A stretch of DNA of 64,000 nt from CAUYXS01 sp965248495 (GTDB lineage: Bacteria; Chloroflexota; Dehalococcoidia; Lucifugimonadales; Australimonadaceae): positions 434,001 to 498,000 of the forward strand of contig CBDFJL010000003.1 in NCBI GenBank assembly GCA_965248495.1, in the 5' to 3' direction. Shown piece by piece: positions 58,534-64,000 of the stretch; the first letter of the stretch is position 1; each line of letters begins with the position of its first letter. The notes beneath the pieces were generated by a model. The model did no database searches. It was given only the letters and a program-made list of their open reading frames with translations, and was not told the DNA's origin. A program made the position numbers and the translations under genes.

Positions 58534-60582
58534 CTAGGTCGAGAAGACGCTGCCGAAGACGACGGCGACGATGGCCATGAGCTTGATGAGGATGTTCAGC
58601 GACGGGCCCGAGGTGTCCTTGAACGGGTCCCCCACCGTGTCACCGACCACCACGGCCGTGTGCGCATCCGTGCCCTTACCGCCGTGATGTCCGGCCTCGA
58701 CGTACTTCTTGGCGTTGTCCCATGCACCGCCCGCGTTGGCCATGGTGATGGCCATGAGCGAGCCCGCGCTGATCGCGCCGATGAGCAGGCCGCCGACGGC
58801 CTCGGCGCCCAGGAACGGCGTCATGCCGACGCCGATGGGGACCACGACCGCGAGCAGGCCCGGCACGATCATCTCGCGCAGCGCACCGTTGGTGCTGATC
58901 TCCACGCAGCGCGCGTACTCGGCCCGCACGCCTGGGCTGCCCTCGCGGAGGCCCGGTATCTCGCGGAACTGCCGCCTGACCTCCTCAACCATGTCCTGGG
59001 CCGCGTTGCCCACGGCCTCCATGGTCAGCGCACTGAAGATGAACGGCATCAGCGCACCCAGCAGCAGACCCACGAGCGTGGACGGCTGGAGCAGGTCGAT
59101 GACCTGGAGGTCGACGATCTTCGCGTACGCCGCCATCAGGGCAAGGGCGGTCAAGACCGCCGAGCCGATGGCGAAGCCCTTGCCGCTGGCCGCCGTCGTG
59201 TTGCCCAGCGAGTCCAGCGCGTCCGTGCGCAGGCGCACCTCCGGGTCGAGGTGCGCCTGCTCGGCGATGGCGCCGGCGTTGTCGGCGACCGGCCCGTAGG
59301 CGTCGGTCGCCAGCGTGATACCGAGGGTCGAGAGCATACCCACCGCGGCGATGGCGATGCCGTACAGGCCCGCGAGCTCGTAGGCCCCGAGGACGGCGGC
59401 GCCGATGATGATCAGCGGGATAACCGTGCTCAGCATGCCGGTGGCGAAACCGCTGATGATGACCGTGGCCGGCCCGGTGGCCGACCGCGCCGCGATGCCC
59501 CGAGTCGGCTTGTACTCGTACGAGGTGTAGTACTCAGTGCTCAGGCCGATGATGACGCCAGCACCGAGGCCAACGCCGACGGCGCCGAAGACATTCCACA
59601 CCGCCGTCATGGGCAGGTCGTTCTGGACGGTAAAGAGCCACCACGTCGACAGGAACGTGAACCCCAACCCCAGCAGCCCAGCTGCGAAGGTGCCGCGCCT
59701 CAACGCCCACAGCAGGCTGCCAATGTTGGTGGACTCGCCGGTGCGGACGAGGAAGGTGCCGAGGATCGACGCGACGATGCCACCGGCCGCGATCAGGAAC
59801 GGGAGAACGAACGCCGGGCCCCCGGCCTCGACCGCGCCACCATAGAACGCAGCGGTACTGGCCAGCGCGAGCGTCGCGATGATGGAGCCGACGTACGACT
59901 CGAAGAGGTCGGCGCCCATGCCGGCCACGTCACCGACGTTGTCACCAACGTTGTCGGCGATGACCGCCGCGTTGCGCGGATCGTCTTCGGGGATCCCGGC
60001 CTCGACCTTGCCGGCGAGGTCGCCACCGACGTCAGCCGCCTTCGTGTAGATGCCGCCGCCCACGCGCGCAAACAGCGCGATGGACGACGCGCCGAAGCTG
60101 AAGCCGGCCACGATCTCCGGGTCCTCGAAGATCAGCCAGAGGGCGGCCGCGCCGAGGATGCCGATGCCGACGACGCTGAGGCCCATGACGCCGCCCGACG
60201 AGAAGGCCACACGCAGCGCGGGGTTGAGCCCCCGAATGGCCGCGGCCGCTGTCCGCATGTTCGCTCCGACGGCGATGCGCATGCCGACGAGCCCGGTGAG
60301 GCCTGAGGCGAAGGCGCCGACCAGGTAGGCGATGGACGTCTCCCACTGCTGCTCGTCACGGCTCAGTCCGAGCGCGAGCAGGATGGCGAAGACGATGAGC
60401 ACGAACACGAGGAGCACCGAGTACTCGCGGCGCAGGAAGGCGTTCGCCCCCTCATGAATCGCCGCGCCGATCTCCCGCATGCGCTCGTTGCCGGGGTCGG
60501 CGCTGAGCACGCGCTGTGCCAGGTAGGCCGCGAAAAGTAGCGCAAGCCCGCCAGCGCCCAAGGCCAGATAGAGCCCAGTCAT
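58534..60582 (-). CDS. hppA: Membrane-bound H+/Na+-translocating pyrophosphatase
   Basis: 682 aa, about 16 membrane helices. Pyrophosphate-binding motifs: GGGIYTKAADVGGDLAGKVE (residues about 175-194), DDPRNAAVIADNVGDNVGD, and DAYGPVADNAGAIAE; the C-terminal GDTVGDPFKDTSGPSLNILIK is also typical. GNTTAASGKGFAIGSA has Ala where K-independent enzymes have Lys, so it should be the K+-dependent class. GGGAGG precedes ATG 60582; a promoter lies upstream. Confidence 0.96.
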   Translation of the reverse strand: MTGLYLALGAGGLALLFAAYLAQRVLSADPGNERMREIGAAIHEGANAFLRREYSVLLVFVLIVFAILLALGLSRDEQQWETSIAYLVGAFASGLTGLVGMRIAVGANMRTAAAAIRGLNPALRVAFSSGGVMGLSVVGIGILGAAALWLIFEDPEIVAGFSFGASSIALFARVGGGIYTKAADVGGDLAGKVEAGIPEDDPRNAAVIADNVGDNVGDVAGMGADLFESYVGSIIATLALASTAAFYGGAVEAGGPAFVLPFLIAAGGIVASILGTFLVRTGESTNIGSLLWALRRGTFAAGLLGLGFTFLSTWWLFTVQNDLPMTAVWNVFGAVGVGLGAGVIIGLSTEYYTSYEYKPTRGIAARSATGPATVIISGFATGMLSTVIPLIIIGAAVLGAYELAGLYGIAIAAVGMLSTLGITLATDAYGPVADNAGAIAEQAHLDPEVRLRTDALDSLGNTTAASGKGFAIGSAVLTALALMAAYAKIVDLQVIDLLQPSTLVGLLLGALMPFIFSALTMEAVGNAAQDMVEEVRRQFREIPGLREGSPGVRAEYARCVEISTNGALREMIVPGLLAVVVPIGVGMTPFLGAEAVGGLLIGAISAGSLMAITMANAGGAWDNAKKYVEAGHHGGKGTDAHTAVVVGDTVGDPFKDTSGPSLNILIKLMAIVAVVFGSVFST

Positions 60583-60659
60583 GGATGAATCCTCCCAGAA
60601 GTCGGGCTCCGACTACCGCCGGAGCCGTTTACGTGACCATGAAGCCCGCTACGGCGGGG

Positions 60660-60688
60660 AATTTACACTGCGATTACGGAATTCGCAA
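60660..60688 (-). promoter_or_regulatory. Likely promoter of hppA
   Basis: Reverse strand TTGCGA (60683-60688), 17-bp spacer, TAAATT (60660-60665); four of six match in each box. Leader of about 70 nt to the ATG. Confidence 0.45.
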
Positions 60689-60771
60689 CCAGACAGGCTA
60701 GCCGCCTGGACCCACTCACTGCCGCTTTTCCGGGACCGCAGCGGCACAGTCCCGGCCGAAGGGGTGCGGGC

Positions 60772-61422
60772 CTAGGTCAACCCCAAAGGGCCGGGGAGGT
60801 CCGCCATGTCAGCGAAGGTCGTCGCGCCGAGGTCCGCGAGGCCCGCGGCGTCACCGCGAGGGCAATAGCCAAACGTCGCCATGCCCGCCGATACCCCCGC
60901 CATGACACCGAGGCGGCTGTCCTCGATGACCGCGCAGCGCTCGGGAGTCACGCCCATCCGCTCGGCCGCGAACAGGAACAGGTCCGGGGCCGGCTTGCCG
61001 TTCGCAACCTGCGTCGCGCTGAAGATGCGCCCCTCGAAGTAGGGCAGCAGACCCGTTCGCCCCAGCGTGACGTCCATCTTCTCGTGCTCGCCGGCCGACG
61101 CGACGCACATCTTGGTACCGCTCGCGGTAATGCGTGCGACAGCGTCGACGGCGCCCGGCATCGCCTCGACGCGTTCGGCCAGCGCCGCAAGCACGCGCGC
61201 GTCATAGTTGTCCAGCACCGAGGCAGGGACCGGCCGCCCGGCCTCGCGGTCGAACACGCGCCACATGGCTGCGGTGGACATGCCAGTCGTGGTGCCCATG
61301 ACGCGCTGGAGGTCACCCTCGACGCCGGCCTCGCGGAGAATGTCCACGACCACCTCATCGTCGATGGGCTCGGAGTCCACCAGCGTGCCGTCGCAGTCGA
61401 ACATGACGAGGTCGTATCGCAT
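60772..61422 (-). CDS. HAD-superfamily phosphatase (beta-phosphoglucomutase-like)
   Basis: 216 aa from ATG 61422. The nucleophile and general acid are in DCDGTLVDSEP, the cap domain follows, then Thr/Ser in ASAGEHEK, Lys in GKPAPDLF, and Asp in IEDSRLGVMAG. The substrate is likely a sugar phosphate or nucleotide but cannot be read. It is convergent with nothing; the translin gene lies upstream on the same strand past a repeat. Confidence 0.88.
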   Translation of the reverse strand: MRYDLVMFDCDGTLVDSEPIDDEVVVDILREAGVEGDLQRVMGTTTGMSTAAMWRVFDREAGRPVPASVLDNYDARVLAALAERVEAMPGAVDAVARITASGTKMCVASAGEHEKMDVTLGRTGLLPYFEGRIFSATQVANGKPAPDLFLFAAERMGVTPERCAVIEDSRLGVMAGVSAGMATFGYCPRGDAAGLADLGATTFADMADLPGPLGLT

Positions 61423-61449
61423 CACACATCCATGGACCGCCCGCACCTT

Positions 61450-61520
61450 CGGCCCTTCGGCGGGGCTCAGGACATGCTTCGCTCAGGACAGGCTTCGCGA
61501 GCCTCAGGACGAACGGTCAG
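61450..61520. repeat. Dispersed intergenic repeat copy
   Basis: GGCCCTTCGGCGGGGCTCAGG, CATGCTTCGCTCAGGACAGG and CCTCAGGACGAACGG between the HAD and translin genes. Confidence 0.75.
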
Positions 61521-61541
61521 GGGGTTCGGCCGCGGGAGTGG

Positions 61542-62177
61542 CTAACCCTCGCGCGCGGCCAGCATGCGCTCGAGGCGCCGCTGGCGCATCGCCATCGTCA
61601 GGTCGCCCCGCGTGCGCTCCAGCACGCCGCGCAGCTGGTCGGTCGTGCGCCGCAGCCCGCCGGTCAGCGCGTCGGGGAAGTCGATGCCGACCATCATGTT
61701 GTAGGCATCGTCCATCTTGCCCATCAGCTCCTCGGACCGCGAGTCGTCGTCGCGGCGCAGCGAGTCGAGGATGAAGCGGCGCAGCTCGCTCGCGGCCTCC
61801 GCCATGCCGTTGAGGTAGGGGGCCACCTCGACGCCAATGTCACCGGGCGTGGGCAGCTCGCTGTCGGCGATGAACGCGTAGCAGAGACGCGCCTCCGCGT
61901 ACTCCTTCTGGGCGTCCTGCGTGTAGCCCGTGTAGTACAGGTCCGGGTACTCCTCGCGGACCAGGTCACGCACCTCGGCGACCTTTGCACCGGCCCCGTC
62001 GGCCAGCTTGCCCGCCTCGGTCATCTCCTGCCGGTGGACGGCGCGAATGGCGTTGGCGGATAGCCGGATGATCTCTCGTGAGGCCTGGATGGCGACCTCA
62101 CGGGCCGTGTGCTTCTTGGTGAGCTCGGCGATGGCGTTCGCAGTGATCTCGTTCAGGCGGGCTTCGTAGTCAGGCAT
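61542..62177 (-). CDS. Translin-family protein
   Basis: 211 aa, all-helical. IRAVHRQE near 60, YYTGYTQDAQKEYAEARL near 95-112, YLNGMAEAASELRRFILDSLR near 135-155, MDDAYNMMVGIDFPDALTGGLRRTTDQLRGVLERTRGDL near 165-203 are close to archaeal translin/TRAX-like proteins, which bind or cut RNA. ATG 62177 is chosen over one 27 nt upstream. Catalytic TRAX-type acidic residues could not be checked with certainty. Confidence 0.88.
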   Translation of the reverse strand: MPDYEARLNEITANAIAELTKKHTAREVAIQASREIIRLSANAIRAVHRQEMTEAGKLADGAGAKVAEVRDLVREEYPDLYYTGYTQDAQKEYAEARLCYAFIADSELPTPGDIGVEVAPYLNGMAEAASELRRFILDSLRRDDDSRSEELMGKMDDAYNMMVGIDFPDALTGGLRRTTDQLRGVLERTRGDLTMAMRQRRLERMLAAREG

Positions 62178-62286
62178 GGCGCGAGGGTAGCACAGCGGTG
62201 CCATTCATCGATGCGGCCGGGTCTAACTAGGGCGGGGTTGTCACCGTAGCGCGCCAATCGATAGCCGGTAGCGGGAAGTCCGGAAC

Positions 62287-62324
62287 GCGATCCGGCGGCG
62301 AGTGGGTCCAGGGCAGTGCCCTGG
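62287..62324. repeat. Third copy of the CAGGGCAGTGCCCTG palindromic element
   Basis: GCGATCCGGCGGCGAGTGGG followed by CCAGGGCAGTGCCCTGG, as at 58401-58507. It lies directly in front of the nuoB promoter. Confidence 0.8.
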
Positions 62325-62334
62325 CTTGTGCGAC

Positions 62335-62363
62335 TTTTCACGTACACCCCCGTGTGCTATGCT
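62335..62363 (+). promoter_or_regulatory. Likely promoter of the complex I operon
   Basis: TTTTCA (62335-62340), 17-bp spacer, TATGCT (62358-62363). Leader of about 60 nt to ATG 62434. A palindromic repeat is 10 bp upstream. Confidence 0.45.
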
Positions 62364-62433
62364 CGCGCCGGTGGCTCGGGGGCCGCTCCAGCAGGCAACG
62401 GACGGCTCGCCGACCCCTCAGGAGGCGCCCAGC

Positions 62434-63072
62434 ATGGAACCGCCGTCCAGCGACGTTGAGCTTCGGTCGGCCTATGGCCAGGGAGCGACGCCTGCCGAGG
62501 AGTGGGACGCCGACCGTATCGAGGGCGCAACCATCGAGGGCCTGAAGTGGTCTGCCCAAGAGGCCTTCCCCGAGCCCCTCATCCAAGTCCCCGACGACTA
62601 CCGTGGCAACATCGCGGTCACCTCGATGGATGCGCTGCTCAACTGGAGCCGCCGCTCCGCCACCTGGCCGGTCGCCTTCGGGCTGGCCTGTTGCGTATTC
62701 GAGATGCTGGCCTCCGCGATGGGCCGATTCGACCTGGCCCGCTTTGGCATGGAGACGATGCGCGCATCGCCTCGCCAGGCGGACCTGCTCATCGTCTCCG
62801 GCACGCTGACCTGGAAGATGGCGCCCGCCGTGCGCCGCATCTACGACCAGATGGCGGAGCCCAAGTGGGTGATCGCGATGGGCGTGTGCGCGACCTCCGG
62901 CGGCCCCTACTACCAGGGCTACAGCGTCGTCCCCGGCGTGAACCACATCGTGCCGGTGGATGTCTACGTGCCCGGGTGCCCACCCCGGCCCGATGCGCTG
63001 CTGTACGGGATCATGCAGCTGCACGACAAGATCAAGAAGTACCGGCTGGGTCGCCAGCCAGCGGGGGCGTAG
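62434..63072 (+). CDS. nuoB: NADH-quinone oxidoreductase subunit B
   Basis: Carries cluster N2 of complex I; 212 aa. Ligands C86-C87 (LACCVFEM), C152 and C182 (VPGCPPRPDALL) are in place. GGAGG is 8 nt before ATG 62434. The N-terminal 55 residues are an acidic extension compared with short homologues. nuoC starts 1 nt after the stop. No nuoA precedes it. Confidence 0.97.
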   Translation: MEPPSSDVELRSAYGQGATPAEEWDADRIEGATIEGLKWSAQEAFPEPLIQVPDDYRGNIAVTSMDALLNWSRRSATWPVAFGLACCVFEMLASAMGRFDLARFGMETMRASPRQADLLIVSGTLTWKMAPAVRRIYDQMAEPKWVIAMGVCATSGGPYYQGYSVVPGVNHIVPVDVYVPGCPPRPDALLYGIMQLHDKIKKYRLGRQPAGA

Positions 63073-63073
63073 C

Positions 63074-63550
63074 GTGTCTATAGCCACGCCGGGCCACGCC
63101 CTGGCGGATGTGCTGCGGGAGCGTTTCGGCGACGCCGTCGTCGGCTCCGATGAGCTCGCGGCGCTGGTCGCGCCTGAGTCTGTCCGCGACGTCTGCGCCT
63201 ACCTCAAGGCCGAGCCGGAGCACGACTACAAGCTGCTCAACGCCATCACCGCGGTCGACTACGTCGAGTACTTCGAGCTGGTCTACCACCTCACCTCCAT
63301 CGAGCGGAACGCGACGGCGGTGGTGAAGGCCAAGGTCTACGGCCGTAGCGAGCCGTCGCTGCCCTCCGTCGTGCCGGTCTGGAAGGGCGCCGACCTTCAG
63401 GAGCGCGAGGTATATGACCTCATGGGTGTCGTCTTCGAAGGCCACACCAACCTCAAGCGCCTACTGCTGTGGGAAGGCTTCGAGGGCCATCCACTCCGGC
63501 GTGACTACCTTGAGCCGCCACTCCCCTACAAGTGGCCACACGGTGGGTAG
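63074..63550 (+). CDS. nuoC: NADH-quinone oxidoreductase subunit C
   Basis: 158 aa. The 30-kDa-subunit core is clear: YKLLNAITAVDYVEYFELVYHL, then the signature EREVYDLMGVVFEGHTNLKRLLL, and GHPLRRDYLEP near the end. GTG 63074. Part of the peripheral arm of complex I, between nuoB and nuoD. Confidence 0.95.
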   Translation: MSIATPGHALADVLRERFGDAVVGSDELAALVAPESVRDVCAYLKAEPEHDYKLLNAITAVDYVEYFELVYHLTSIERNATAVVKAKVYGRSEPSLPSVVPVWKGADLQEREVYDLMGVVFEGHTNLKRLLLWEGFEGHPLRRDYLEPPLPYKWPHGG

Positions 63551-63559
63551 GTCTAGACC

Positions 63560-64000
63560 ATGACGCTGCACACCGAGCCGGTGACGGTCAACATTGGTCC
63601 GCACCACCCCAGCACTCACGGCGTGTTCCGGATGCGCGTGACCTTCGACGGCGAGAACGTGCAGGACGTCGAGCCGGTCATCGGCTACCTGCATCGTGGC
63701 ACCGAGAAGCTGGCCGAAGAGCGCCAGTACACGCAGGTGATCACCCTCACCGACCGCCTTGACTACGTGGCGTCCATGACCAATAACCAGGCCTACGTAC
63801 TCTCGTGCGAGCGGCTCGTCGGCGTGGAGGTGCCGGAGCGGGGCATGTACCTGCGGACCATCGCAGCCGAGCTCCAACGCATCGCCAGCCACCTCGTCGG
63901 CGTCGGGTTCTTCCTGGCCGAGCTGGGCGGGTTCGGCGGCACCGCGCTGATGTACTGCTTCCGCGAGCGCGAGCGCATCCTCGACATGTTCGAGATGCTC
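63560..64000 (+). CDS. nuoD: NADH-quinone oxidoreductase subunit D, 3'-truncated by window edge
   Basis: 147 codons of the 49-kDa subunit, which with nuoB forms the quinone site. GPHHPSTHGVFRM and GYLHRGTEKLAEER near the start, DRLDYVASMTNNQAYVLSCERL and ELQRIASHLVGVGF follow. The rest lies beyond the window. ATG 63560. Confidence 0.97.
   Translation, partial: MTLHTEPVTVNIGPHHPSTHGVFRMRVTFDGENVQDVEPVIGYLHRGTEKLAEERQYTQVITLTDRLDYVASMTNNQAYVLSCERLVGVEVPERGMYLRTIAAELQRIASHLVGVGFFLAELGGFGGTALMYCFRERERILDMFEML

Overview
The window is high-GC bacterial chromosome (by eye about two thirds G+C), densely packed, with mostly housekeeping genes. The gene set suggests a Chloroflexota bacterium, most likely Dehalococcoidia-like: ClpC, RNase J, a translin-family protein, an H+/Na+-pumping pyrophosphatase, a TRAP permease, a PPOX-class probable F420 enzyme and methylmalonyl-CoA genes, plus many intergenic copies of a short repeat containing CTCAGGACAGGCTTCG-like text. 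This placement is an inference from gene content; no 16S gene is present to test it.

Layout. 1-5.1 kb: 6-phosphofructokinase (cut by the window edge), a lone 5S rRNA gene, an S1-domain protein and ClpC. 5.2-13.4 kb: RadA, a frameshifted TRAP permease, lipoyl synthase, a D-2-hydroxyacid dehydrogenase, then metG and a polyprenyl synthase in one operon; metG ends in five 30-bp tandem repeats. 13.7-18.8 kb: RsmI, an acyl-CoA dehydrogenase, methylmalonyl-CoA epimerase and a B12-binding mutase subunit, then a MITE-like insertion directly in front of a CocE-type hydrolase. 19.1-26.4 kb: a long forward operon yceD-rpmF-fabD-nusB-acpP-udg-rnj-ftsK. 26.4-29.1 kb: an MFS transporter, an Mrp-type ATPase and a DUF59 protein.

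29.1-37.6 kb is accessory: a lipoprotein, a broken serine recombinase, a PadR regulator with two membrane proteins, a PPOX protein, and a convergent pair made of a response regulator fused to a thioredoxin-reductase-like flavoprotein and a PAS histidine kinase. Two DUF1059 paralogues follow, one with an in-frame UGA exactly at a conserved cysteine. 37.6-48 kb: uvrB, a CopB-type copper ATPase preceded by a small Cys-rich reading frame with an in-frame amber codon, a methyltransferase, a DoxX pseudogene, then the reverse-strand run rpsP-khpA-rimM-yebC-ruvC-ruvA. 48-50.5 kb: thiL-tsaE-tsaB. 50.5-52.7 kb: a lower-GC island with a DUF5343 gene and a wrecked IS1595-type transposase. 52.7-64 kb: ndk, rsfS, mnmA, rnhB, yraN, dcd, an SDR without its catalytic Tyr/Lys, hppA, a HAD phosphatase, a translin homologue and the start of a complex I operon (nuoB-C-D) without nuoA.

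Two expression traits recur. Many start codons sit 6-7 nt after a -10-like hexamer, suggesting leaderless mRNAs, and two conserved genes (tsaE, rsfS) have only CTG available as a plausible start. Repeats, pseudogenes and single in-frame stops cluster in the accessory parts.
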